Assembly: GCA_016722045.1 (NCBI GenBank)
Contig: JADKGY010000020.1
Span: 1-64,000, forward strand
Origin: Candidatus Opimibacter skivensis
GTDB lineage: Bacteria > Bacteroidota > Bacteroidia > Chitinophagales > Saprospiraceae
DNA length: 64,000 nucleotides
Direction: 5' to 3'
Below the pieces are notes generated by a model. That model worked only from the letters and a program-made list of their open reading frames with translations. It had not been told where the DNA came from and did no database searches. Both the position numbers and the translations under genes were made by a program. Below, piece after piece: positions 1 through 7,892 of the stretch; within the stretch, counting starts at the first letter, position 1, and each line of letters begins with the position of its first letter.

Positions 1-579
1 TTACCCAATTACAACGTAGCGCCTACGCAGATGCATCCTGTCATCACGCAGGAAGATCCGCTTGTGATTCATCTTTATCGATGGGGCCTGATTCCGTTTT
101 GGGCCAAGGACATGAAGATCGGTGCGAGCATGATCAATGCCCGTATAGAGACTATAGCTTCAAAACCCGCATTTCGACAGGCATTTGAAAAACGACGTTG
201 TCTCGTTCCCTTTGATGGCTATTATGAATGGATGAAAACACCGGAAGGAAAAATTCCATATCGCATCAAAGTCACAAACACTGACATATTCACCATCGCC
301 GGTCTTTATGAAAATTGGAAAGCTCCTGATGGAAAAATAATACACAGCTTCACACTCATCACAAAAGAGGCGGATCCTGCTATCGCACACCTTCATGACC
401 GGATGCCATTAATCTTGCTTCCGGAGCAGGAACAATTATGGATCGATGCATCTGTTCCCACGAAAGATGTCATGAATAATTTGCAGCCTGTTCCCGGTGA
501 TTGGATCACATGGTACAGAGTATCTGATCGGGTGAATAAAGTGAGAGAGAATGATGCGGGATTGGTTGAGCCCGTATAA
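1..579 (+). CDS. SRAP / YedK-like abasic-site DNA-protein crosslink protein (5' end outside window)
   Basis: This is the SOS-response-associated peptidase family (YedK/HMCES), which covalently caps abasic sites in single-stranded DNA. The frame is open from base 1, and the residues before the first Met read YNVAPTQ, a family signature, so the gene starts upstream and the catalytic Cys2 is not visible. The conserved WGLIPFWAKD, the INAR segment, the CLVPFDGYYEW block and the late HDRMP motif carrying the active-site His are all present. The C-terminus is complete. No partner gene is visible upstream. The family call is secure; the exact repair role is by homology. Confidence 0.93.
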   Translation, partial: LPNYNVAPTQMHPVITQEDPLVIHLYRWGLIPFWAKDMKIGASMINARIETIASKPAFRQAFEKRRCLVPFDGYYEWMKTPEGKIPYRIKVTNTDIFTIAGLYENWKAPDGKIIHSFTLITKEADPAIAHLHDRMPLILLPEQEQLWIDASVPTKDVMNNLQPVPGDWITWYRVSDRVNKVRENDAGLVEPV

Positions 580-696
580 TTCTATTCAGCTCTGCCAGAG
601 AGTGCAGTTTAATTTTCTATGGAAGAACACTGAGAAATTTTTGCCACAAAGACACAAAGGCGCAAAGAAAGCTACAACCGTGAGTTTATAACTTTC

Positions 697-838
697 GCTT
701 TTCTGCCCTTTCTACCTTTTCTACCCCTTTTGCCCCTTCTACCTGTTCTGCCCCTTCTACCTTTTCTGCCTCTTCTACCTCTTCTGCCCTTTCTACCTCT
801 TCTGCCTTTTCCTTCGCCTTCTCCTAAGCCTTCGCCTT
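697..838. repeat. Pyrimidine-rich 9-nt tandem array (copy 1)
   Basis: About a dozen degenerate 9-mers of the type YCTTCTRCC (cttctacc / ttctgcc variants) lie directly upstream of prfA. Similar arrays occur at 19990-20112 and 27066-27121. The preceding bases 640-670 hold the phrase CACAAAGACACAAAGGCGC, another low-complexity repeat. No gene is seen between 580 and 853. Confidence 0.8.
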
Positions 839-841
839 TGC

Positions 842-849
842 TATCTTTG
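842..849 (+). promoter_or_regulatory. Candidate Bacteroidota -7 box for prfA
   Basis: TATCTTTG fits the TAnnTTTG -7 consensus. It lies only 4 nt before the prfA ATG, which would give a leaderless or nearly leaderless message. No clear TTTG -33 element is visible because the upstream bases are the pyrimidine repeat, so this is only a candidate. Confidence 0.35.
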
Positions 850-853
850 CCAA

Positions 854-1930
854 ATGATTGACCGGCTCCGAGCGATAAAGAACAAATACATGGATCTGGA
901 ACTCCGCCTGTCGGATCCGGAAGTAGTGAACGATATCAAGTTGTATTCGAGGATGCACAAGGAATACAAAGACCTCATCCCTGTTGTCGAAGCTGTAGAT
1001 GAATATGAACTGATCCTGGCCAATATCGCTTCCTCTACCAATATGCTGCGTGAGACAGATCAGGAAATGAGAGACATGGCTTATGATGAGCTTGGGGTAC
1101 TCAAAGAACAGAAAGAAGCAATCGAAGAAAAATTGAAATGGCTACTGATCCCCCGCGATCCCGATGATACAAAAGATGTCATCATGGAGATCAGGTCCGG
1201 AACCGGCGGAGATGAAGCAAGCATTTTTGCAGGAGATTTATACAAAATGTATACGCGCTTCATGGATTCGAAAGGATGGAAGTATGAGATTGATTCTATA
1301 AGTGAAGGAGCTGTAGGCGGATACAATAAAATAGTGCTTGAGATTTTTGGTGATGATGTATACGGTACACTTAAGTTTGAATCCGGTGCTCACCGCGTAC
1401 AACGTGTACCCAAAACAGAATCACAGGGCCGTGTTCATACTTCTGCAGCTACAGTTGTGATCCTTCCTAAACTTGAAATGGAAGATGTCAATATCCGCAA
1501 AGAAGATTTGCGTGTAGATACATTCCGCTCGAGTGGTGCTGGTGGACAGCATGTCAATAAAACAGAATCCGGTGTGCGTTTTACTCACCTTCCTACAGGA
1601 ATTGTTTCAGAATCTACAGATACAAGATCTCAAATCAAAAACCGGGAAATCGCGTTACAGCGATTATACAATAAAGTCAATGATGCACAACGTGAAGCTC
1701 ATCACAATGCAGCAGCAGCACATCGTAAATCATTAGTAGGAACAGGTGACAGATCGGATAAAATCAGAACCTATAATTATCCACAAAACCGGGTGACCGA
1801 TCATCGAATCAATCTGACATTGTACAATCTTGATCGCATTGTATTAGGCGCTCTGGATGAAGTGATTGATGCATTGAAATATGCTGAGAATACTGAACGG
1901 TTGAAAGAGATGACGTCGGAGCAGGTGTGA
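854..1930 (+). CDS. prfA: Peptide chain release factor 1 (RF1)
   Basis: This class I release factor recognises UAA/UAG in the ribosomal A site and triggers peptidyl-tRNA hydrolysis. The 358-residue length is normal. The catalytic GGQ is at about residues 230-232, within GAGGQHVNKTESG. The PxT-type codon-recognition tripeptide reads PKT at about 186-188, in the context RVPKTESQGRVHTS, and there is no RF2-type SPF. The ATG at 854 matches the usual N-terminus (MIDRLRAIKNKY). No programmed frameshift is present, as expected for RF1. It converges with the next gene across an inverted repeat. Confidence 0.98.
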   Translation: MIDRLRAIKNKYMDLELRLSDPEVVNDIKLYSRMHKEYKDLIPVVEAVDEYELILANIASSTNMLRETDQEMRDMAYDELGVLKEQKEAIEEKLKWLLIPRDPDDTKDVIMEIRSGTGGDEASIFAGDLYKMYTRFMDSKGWKYEIDSISEGAVGGYNKIVLEIFGDDVYGTLKFESGAHRVQRVPKTESQGRVHTSAATVVILPKLEMEDVNIRKEDLRVDTFRSSGAGGQHVNKTESGVRFTHLPTGIVSESTDTRSQIKNREIALQRLYNKVNDAQREAHHNAAAAHRKSLVGTGDRSDKIRTYNYPQNRVTDHRINLTLYNLDRIVLGALDEVIDALKYAENTERLKEMTSEQV

Positions 1931-1940
1931 TGCCCCCGGA

Positions 1941-2032
1941 TTTTTAGCCCCCAAATTCCCTGCAAAGGATTGTCAAAATTCATTTTCGACGAAATATCTT
2001 AAGTCCCCTTTAGGGAATTTAGGGGCTAAAAA
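1941..2032. repeat. Inverted repeat between convergent genes, possible bidirectional terminator
   Basis: The 21-nt arms at 1941-1961 and 2012-2032 are complementary with one mismatch and enclose about 50 nt. The motif (TTTTTAGCCCC next to AAATTCCCT) resembles dispersed Bacteroidota intergenic palindromes. The arms begin and end with T and A runs, so a hairpin would be followed by U-rich sequence in both directions. The right arm overlaps the stop codon of the minus-strand gene. Confidence 0.6.
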
Positions 2033-4491
2033 TCAGCCCCCATCGAAAAATGCAGTATCGGCTTACGATCTGTTTTTGTCTCCCAGTTCCATCCATAATC
2101 AAGCTTGAGTAGATAGCCGAAAAGTATAGTTCGCACACCGGCACCATATCCCACGATAAGTGGATTACGATAATAGCTGATGGTCACTTCCACTGTGGGT
2201 GGATTCGTCAACACAACTGTGTTCAATGGATTTTCAGGACTGAACGGATTAGGCCCATGCCATGCTGTCCCGGCATCAATGAAACCTACAACCTGAATAT
2301 TCCGTAGGAAGGAGGACCTGATTTTTTGCCGTGACAGATATTGTAATACAGGGATACGCAATTCAGTATTCATCAGCACCACGCTGCTGCCATTTCGCGC
2401 ATTGTATTTAAAGCCACGCATATTGGCCGCAAGTCCTGTGTAGGCAAAATTGATTTTATCAGGCACATTCACACCCTGATCAAATGCAGGGAACAACCAG
2501 TTCTCCACACCACCGAGATAATAAAGTATACGTTCTGACCCTAAAGACGTAGCACCGGTAAATCGAAAAGCAAGCAGGCTCCGGCGATCGAGTGAAACAT
2601 AATGTCTCGCATCAAAACCAAGCACAGTCATGAAACCTTTATTGAATTGCAGTTTTGGTCCTGATTCAAAGAGATTGAGATCAAATCGTTTGATGACTTC
2701 CACCCAGGCTTTTGCACGCGTGCCTAAACGACTGTTGATATCCAGAATTCTTGTATTGTCAAATATCCATTCCAACTTCAATCCAAAACGTTGGGCGTCA
2801 TCAGTTTTTTTTGCAAGTGTTCCGGCGTCTGTGGCCAATGTAATCGAGCGATCATTGCGAAACGTAGCGGCTAACCGGAGACTGTTGTAGACATCAAATG
2901 GATACGAATATTTTATCAGTCCAAGTGTTGTTACATATTGATTTCGATGCAGCGTATTCGGTTCTGAAGGATCGGGTACGATAGTAGATTTTCGATAGAG
3001 GGCATATTCTTTATCAATTCGTTTTTTCCTGTTGTCGAAAAGGAGAAAATATTCTGAACCATTAAATGTAGTCGGGAACCTGGCACCACCGGTGATAATG
3101 TAATCTTCCAATAAGTCCTTCACACTTCCTTTGATCAGAAAGCCTAAAGGTGAAGGTTCAAATTCGCGTTTATTTCCGGCATAACTGTCAAGACCACCAA
3201 AAAGCGGATCATTGTCCATCGTCGTGTTGAGGTAGTCCAGCTTGAATTTCAGACGCGAGGCTATCACTCTTGTCTTGATAAAAGGAACGAGATCACCAGG
3301 CTTATATCCGAGACCTTTGGAGGTAGATGGTTTGATCCAATTCAGGACATCAATGTTTGTAATGGTATCAATTGCTGATGGTACTTCTTCTACAGGTGTC
3401 TTGACTACATTGATGGTTGTTGGTTTGGTAGCGATAGGCTGCGGAAATTTTGTTTGAAAAAGAAATCCCGGATCTATGATTTCATCTTCATTATTTTCTT
3501 GTTTCGAAGAGACACTTTTCGGATCTTTTAAAAGTAGTGAAGGGGCATCTGTAGAGGAACCTGAATAAAGTTGAAGTGAATCAACACGGCTTGTCTGGAA
3601 ATAGGGCTTATCCCATTTCTCAAGCCAATCAATCACAACCGGGGAATTTGGAACGTATTCATGCAATAGAATATCTCTGTCATAGCGAGTTATGATTGTA
3701 TTGACAGGAGGATCATCAAATAACCGGCTGACCTGCATCCGCTGCCAGCGTCCATTTCTGTCTGTCAGGCAGATTAATTTGTCCGGACCTGCGATACGTG
3801 CCTGTCTTTCGCTCTCACCGGATGTGAATGTCAATCTTCTCAATGATCCCTTGCCGGAATGGTAAGACAACAGGTAAAGGTCAAAAGGCCCGATGGGTAG
3901 TATGGAATCCAATTCCATTTTCCGTAATGTCTCGTCAGGTCGATTGGACGAAAAAAGAACATACCGCTGATCATTAATGTGGACTACCGAAGCATCAAGA
4001 TCGTCGTAGAAATCATCCGTCATCCTGATGCTTTCCCGTGTCGAGGGGATGTACAGATAAAGATCTGCTAAACCGTCTGTAGTAGCGGCAAACATCAACG
4101 TATCATTGGACCAATAATCTACATCATATATTCTTTGATATTCAGGGCTTACTTTATCGGTATGTATTTTTGCGGAATCAAAATCGAACGTAGTCTGATA
4201 GATGACATCTTTTCTTTCATAGATCATCGTCAATTCATTGCCCTCTTTTTTCCATGCGAGTGCAGGATAATTTGGATCAGCCTCTTGTTCGAAGTTGCGC
4301 ACGCCATAACGGAACAGCATTTGTTTTTCGCCGGAATGCATGTCATACAGGACCACCTTGATGCGCCCATGATCATTGATTGAATACGCCAGTTGGTTGC
4401 CATGAGGGCTTAAGCGCATTCTCCCGATGGGGACATTCAGTTTTTGTTTTGAAAGATCGAGGTCGTTTCTAAATATGCTTTTTACCTCCAT
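2026..4491 (-). CDS. TolB-like propeller plus Omp85-like beta-barrel: C-terminal part of a frame-split outer-membrane protein
   Basis: This 821-residue frame starts inside what is normally the middle of an approximately 1,100-residue Bacteroidota protein. Residues 1 to about 330 show PD40/TolB-type propeller repeats (RLSPHGNQLAYSIND, LFSSNRPDET and similar). Residues from about 390 onward look like a surface-antigen/Omp85-type barrel, with GFIDAGTAW near the end and a C-terminal aromatic residue (GADF). There is no signal peptide, which an outer-membrane protein needs. The exporting N-terminal part lies in another frame at 4482-5321 and overlaps by 10 nt. Either the gene carries a -1 frame change or the two pieces are translationally coupled. 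Homology at domain level is strong; the function (surface or periplasmic) is not known. Confidence 0.75.
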   Translation of the reverse strand: MEVKSIFRNDLDLSKQKLNVPIGRMRLSPHGNQLAYSINDHGRIKVVLYDMHSGEKQMLFRYGVRNFEQEADPNYPALAWKKEGNELTMIYERKDVIYQTTFDFDSAKIHTDKVSPEYQRIYDVDYWSNDTLMFAATTDGLADLYLYIPSTRESIRMTDDFYDDLDASVVHINDQRYVLFSSNRPDETLRKMELDSILPIGPFDLYLLSYHSGKGSLRRLTFTSGESERQARIAGPDKLICLTDRNGRWQRMQVSRLFDDPPVNTIITRYDRDILLHEYVPNSPVVIDWLEKWDKPYFQTSRVDSLQLYSGSSTDAPSLLLKDPKSVSSKQENNEDEIIDPGFLFQTKFPQPIATKPTTINVVKTPVEEVPSAIDTITNIDVLNWIKPSTSKGLGYKPGDLVPFIKTRVIASRLKFKLDYLNTTMDNDPLFGGLDSYAGNKREFEPSPLGFLIKGSVKDLLEDYIITGGARFPTTFNGSEYFLLFDNRKKRIDKEYALYRKSTIVPDPSEPNTLHRNQYVTTLGLIKYSYPFDVYNSLRLAATFRNDRSITLATDAGTLAKKTDDAQRFGLKLEWIFDNTRILDINSRLGTRAKAWVEVIKRFDLNLFESGPKLQFNKGFMTVLGFDARHYVSLDRRSLLAFRFTGATSLGSERILYYLGGVENWLFPAFDQGVNVPDKINFAYTGLAANMRGFKYNARNGSSVVLMNTELRIPVLQYLSRQKIRSSFLRNIQVVGFIDAGTAWHGPNPFSPENPLNTVVLTNPPTVEVTISYYRNPLIVGYGAGVRTILFGYLLKLDYGWNWETKTDRKPILHFSMGADF

Positions 4492-5321
4492 GCGGAGATT
4501 AAATTTTTCTCATAATAGTCCTGCCATTGACGATTCAATTCTTTTGTGTCAATACCCAGTACATAGAGAAGGCCATTCTCCAGGCTTCTGTTGATACGTG
4601 TGAGGTAAAGAATATTTGAAATAGAAGCACGGCCATAATAGTTGGCTAAAAAATTCCACATGGAGTGGCCAGCAAGCTGAGGATCAATTTTAGCCAGACG
4701 TGCAAAATCTTTTTTCTGTTTTTTGGGTGACGTGAAATAATCTTTTAGCCGGCTGTCAAGTTTTGGGCTCCATTCTTCACCCATATAAGAGACTAATCCC
4801 TCCTGGAACCAGTCAGGCAAATTTAAAAGGACTGCATTTTGGACAATTTCCTGGAGGTTATTGCCATGCAACATGGAATTGATATAGACTGAGGCAATGC
4901 CTTCGCGCAGTGATTTGCGCAGTGCATTGTGATCACCATTGAAGTAGAGAAAGACTTTGTTTTCAACCACTTTTGTTATCCCTCCCTGGCTTTGAAATTG
5001 CTCCCCTATGCCCAGGTTGCTTTGTTTCATGTCGGTGAGATCGAGATAGACGATGAGTTCGATCTTGTCATTCATCTTATGCTCGAGCACGTTTTGGATC
5101 GAAGGATTGTCGAGTTCTGCCATCTGGACGACAGTGTGCGCTATTTCACGACCCTTGCCATACCAGTAGGTGACAAAATTCTCCGTTTCGTACATATTCC
5201 ACTGTTTGAAGTCATCGTGGTACTGAACCCTGTTTTTACCGAATTCAGTGACAACGTTTTGGCCTCCAGCCCATGTACAATAGAGAAGAAATGAAAAAAT
5301 GAAGAAGATAAACCTGCCCAC
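4482..5321 (-). CDS. Signal-peptide-bearing N-terminal part of the split TolB-like protein (peptidase-MA-like region)
   Basis: The 279 residues begin with a clear signal peptide (MGRFIFFIFSFLLYCTWAGGQ). A domain follows that in relatives precedes the propeller: RVQYHDDFKQW, an NDKIELIVY strand, and LPDWFQEGLVSYMGEEW, where a zinc peptidase of the MA clan would carry HExxH but here the metal motif is absent (REGIA instead). The frame ends with TAA at 4482-4484, and the next frame starts at ATG 4491, offset by -1. The two products add up to about 1,100 residues, the usual length of the intact protein, so this is best read as one disrupted gene. Confidence 0.75.
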   Translation of the reverse strand: MGRFIFFIFSFLLYCTWAGGQNVVTEFGKNRVQYHDDFKQWNMYETENFVTYWYGKGREIAHTVVQMAELDNPSIQNVLEHKMNDKIELIVYLDLTDMKQSNLGIGEQFQSQGGITKVVENKVFLYFNGDHNALRKSLREGIASVYINSMLHGNNLQEIVQNAVLLNLPDWFQEGLVSYMGEEWSPKLDSRLKDYFTSPKKQKKDFARLAKIDPQLAGHSMWNFLANYYGRASISNILYLTRINRSLENGLLYVLGIDTKELNRQWQDYYEKNLISAWR

Positions 5322-5527
5322 ATGACGAATATAAGGGAGAAAGGAGAGAATTGCAACAGGGACCGGGGCTTAGGTTGATAGTTTATGGAAAATGGACAAG
5401 TTGATAGGAATTGGTCATTGTATGGCCTTTACCTAAAACCTATACCATTTCCAGATTCTCATAACCAAGAACCTACAACCTCCATCAAGGTAAATCCTCA
5501 TCTTTGCGCTGAATAAAACAACCATCA

Positions 5528-6169
5528 ATGAGTTTATCAGTTCATGCGTTGACGTTTAATCCATTTGAAGAAAACACATATATCATTTATAGTGAGAGTG
5601 GTGATTGTATCATCATTGATCCCGGTTGTTTTGATGATACAGAGCGATCGGAGCTAATCGATTTTGTTAAAGAAAATAACCTGAAACCAGTTCGGCTCAT
5701 CAATACGCATTGTCATATCGATCATATCCTGGGCAATGCTTTTGTGGCTTCGGAATATTCCATAGGCCTTGAAATTCATGAAGGCGAACTACCAGTCCTG
5801 AAGGCAGGTATGGCTGTGGCAGGTATGTATGGAGTTCCATATAATCCTTCGCCGGCGCCACAAAAATTTGTCAGAGAAAATGATGTGATTGAACTTGATG
5901 GTATAGGGTTAAAGGTTTTGTTTACACCCGGTCATTCGCCGGCAAGTATTTGTTTTTATAATGAACAGGATAAATGGGTGATCGGTGGGGATGTACTCTT
6001 TTATGAAAGTATTGGCCGTACAGATTTACCAGGAGGAGATCATGATACGCTTCTTAAAAGCATACGAACGCAGTTATTCACATTACCGGATGATACAGCC
6101 GTTTATCCGGGGCATGGGCCGAAGACGACGATTGGATACGAGCGGATGTTTAATCCATATCTCAGGTGA
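5528..6169 (+). CDS. MBL-fold metallo-hydrolase (glyoxalase II-like)
   Basis: This 213-residue metallo-beta-lactamase-fold hydrolase has the metal motif THCHIDH (His61, His63, Asp65, His66), a downstream GHSPAS His, a GGDVLF Asp and a terminal YPGHGPKT His. That set of ligands is typical of binuclear glyoxalase II-type thioester hydrolases. There is no signal peptide, so it is cytoplasmic. The substrate cannot be read from the sequence; hydroxyacylglutathione-type or other thioesters are possible. It stands alone, with about 200 nt of featureless AT-rich sequence on each side. Confidence 0.9.
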   Translation: MSLSVHALTFNPFEENTYIIYSESGDCIIIDPGCFDDTERSELIDFVKENNLKPVRLINTHCHIDHILGNAFVASEYSIGLEIHEGELPVLKAGMAVAGMYGVPYNPSPAPQKFVRENDVIELDGIGLKVLFTPGHSPASICFYNEQDKWVIGGDVLFYESIGRTDLPGGDHDTLLKSIRTQLFTLPDDTAVYPGHGPKTTIGYERMFNPYLR

Positions 6170-6412
6170 TAATGTTTTCAATGATTTCGAAAGGGAAACA
6201 GAGTTTATAGAGTTTATAAGGCTTATAAGTTTATAGAGTTTAGAGGTTTTGGCAATTAGAGCTTCTGGAGGTTAAAGATGTTGAGTGAGATTAACGGCTT
6301 AGGGGTTCAATAGGATATAAAATATATAGATGTTAAATAGTAAGTTAATAACCCTTCGTCGTAGGCGTTTTGCTTTTAATTATCATACATTTAACTGGTA
6401 AAATCAAGGTAT

Positions 6413-6769
6413 ATGAAACAGGTTATTCTTTTGGTGGTAAGTGTTTTTTTTATTCACATGGCCTGGGGTCAGAATGTGATACCGGATAGTTTAGCAAACT
6501 ATGAGGGCAAAACTGTTACGGTTTGCGGAAAGGTTGCGGATACTTATGTCACCAAGTCGGAAAAAAAGATAACCCATCTCAATTTTGATCACCCGTATCC
6601 TAATCAAAGTTTTAGTGTCACGATATTTTCAGCTGACCTGCCGCATTTTTCTTACGTTCCATCAGAGTTTCTAAAAGGTAAAAATGTATGTGTGACGGGA
6701 AAAGTGAAAATATACGGCGGTAAGCCTGAGATCGTAATCAGCTCCGAAAGTCAACTAAAAGTTGAATAA
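6413..6769 (+). CDS. Small secreted OB-fold-like protein
   Basis: This 118-residue protein has a signal peptide ending around MAWGQ. The mature part reads YEGKTVTVCGKVADTYVTKS, then a strand with LNFDHPYPNQSFSVTIF, and LKGKNVCVTGKVKIYGGKPEIVIS. That arrangement (V-x-G-x-V strands and a terminal 'KPEI' segment) is seen in bacterial single-domain OB-fold proteins that resemble nucleic-acid-binding domains. The two cysteines could pair in the periplasm. Ligand unknown. The 243 nt upstream (6170-6412) hold no recognised feature. Confidence 0.7.
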   Translation: MKQVILLVVSVFFIHMAWGQNVIPDSLANYEGKTVTVCGKVADTYVTKSEKKITHLNFDHPYPNQSFSVTIFSADLPHFSYVPSEFLKGKNVCVTGKVKIYGGKPEIVISSESQLKVE

Positions 6770-6820
6770 GTAATATTGGAAAAGGAGAAGAAAAAGTATA
6801 AATATCAGGTGCTGAGTAAT

Positions 6821-7375
6821 TTATTTTTTAGGGGTAAGTAGAGATTCAAGTTTCTCAATTCGTTTCAACAGTTCATCATTTTGTTTTTTCAGTTCATCAT
6901 TTTGACTTGAAAGCTCTTGTACCGCTTTCACTAACGGCACTACGAATTCAGCATATCGCAGACCGTAATTATCTTTTTCGTTTTGAGGCTTTACAACTCC
7001 GTCAAAATCATAACCAATTTCATGAGCAGCAGCCTCTACTTCCTGTGCGATGAAACCACTTTGAATAACTTCTGAATGCGTTAATTCTTCTGCATGCCAT
7101 TTTGAGAGATTTTTTTCATCCATTCGTTCCTGCCATCCATCGGGCATGATGAAAGAATTAAATGCAGCTATGTCAAATTGATACGTCACCGGGCGGAGTC
7201 GCTGGATAAAATTGAGACCGGGTACATCATTTTTGACATTGTACTTAAATCGCGCATCTGAAGGAAAGCTCCACGCCACCTGACCTTCAATTACGGTCAT
7301 CATTGTATTTCCGATACGGGATTTATTGGTAGTCGTAGCAACCGTATTGTAGCCGATAGCTACGGTATTGTCCAA
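6821..7375 (-). CDS. S74 intramolecular chaperone domain, C-terminal fragment of the disrupted protein
   Basis: The 184 residues contain a peptidase S74 (endosialidase-type) chaperone: SDARFK with the predicted self-cleaving Ser and the Lys five residues later, then NFIQRLRPVTYQFD, GFIAQEVEAAAHEIGYDFDG and YGLRYAEFVVPLVKAVQ. A leucine-rich coiled coil (NDELKKQNDELLKRIEKLESLL) completes it. The assigned start is TTG at 7375, but coding sense continues upstream to about 7510 with head repeats (SYNTAVGNQSLYQNQTGSNN), so this is not a natural N-terminus. As the S74 dyad is retained, the domain itself looks undamaged. Confidence 0.7.
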   Translation of the reverse strand: MDNTVAIGYNTVATTTNKSRIGNTMMTVIEGQVAWSFPSDARFKYNVKNDVPGLNFIQRLRPVTYQFDIAAFNSFIMPDGWQERMDEKNLSKWHAEELTHSEVIQSGFIAQEVEAAAHEIGYDFDGVVKPQNEKDNYGLRYAEFVVPLVKAVQELSSQNDELKKQNDELLKRIEKLESLLTPKK

Positions 7376-7628
7376 TGGAGTCTGATTGAGATTCGCATAT
7401 GCTCCAATGGCTACGTTATTTGATCCGGTTTGATTTTGGTACAGAGACTGATTTCCTACAGCGGTATTGTATGATCCTGTTGTATTATTGGAAGCACCGC
7501 CAACTTCCCATATACTGAATTACCTTCTCCGGTCGTATTGCTAAGAAGGACTGCCCCCTACCGCCGCAATTGGATGACTAAATTTTCTTGTTAATACCGA
7601 AAGTCCAATGGCAACGTTACCTGTACCG

Positions 7629-7892
7629 TCAACATTTTTCAAAAGGCTTTGATTTCCAACTGCCGAGATTAAAAGATCCTCGTTTATTTGAAAACATTGC
7701 CTTCCATCCTATAGCGAGATTGTTGTATCCATCAACAGAAAAGACCGCACCTATGCCATCGTTGTACAGTGCCGAATCACCGATAGCTATAAGTTGGCCT
7801 CTATCGATAACGTTAGCAAGTGCAGAAGTTCCAATCGCAATATTGGCGAATCCCGACGTATTATGCGATAAAGCCTTTATTGCCCTGTGCAA
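7629..7892 (-). CDS. Middle fragment of the disrupted head-repeat protein
   Basis: The 87 residues carry YadA-head repeats (HNTSGFANIAIGTSAL, GYNNLAIGWKAMFSN) in a frame different from the pieces on either side. The first residues and the last 15 (after GSFNLG) no longer fit the repeat, and shifting the frame by one restores GNQSLLKNVDGTGNVAIG. It is unlikely to be expressed on its own; it documents two frame changes. Confidence 0.5.
   Translation of the reverse strand: MHRAIKALSHNTSGFANIAIGTSALANVIDRGQLIAIGDSALYNDGIGAVFSVDGYNNLAIGWKAMFSNKRGSFNLGSWKSKPFEKC

Noticed and set aside
1533..1736. 67-residue frame within prfA
   Set aside because: Different frame in a well-conserved gene; a shadow.
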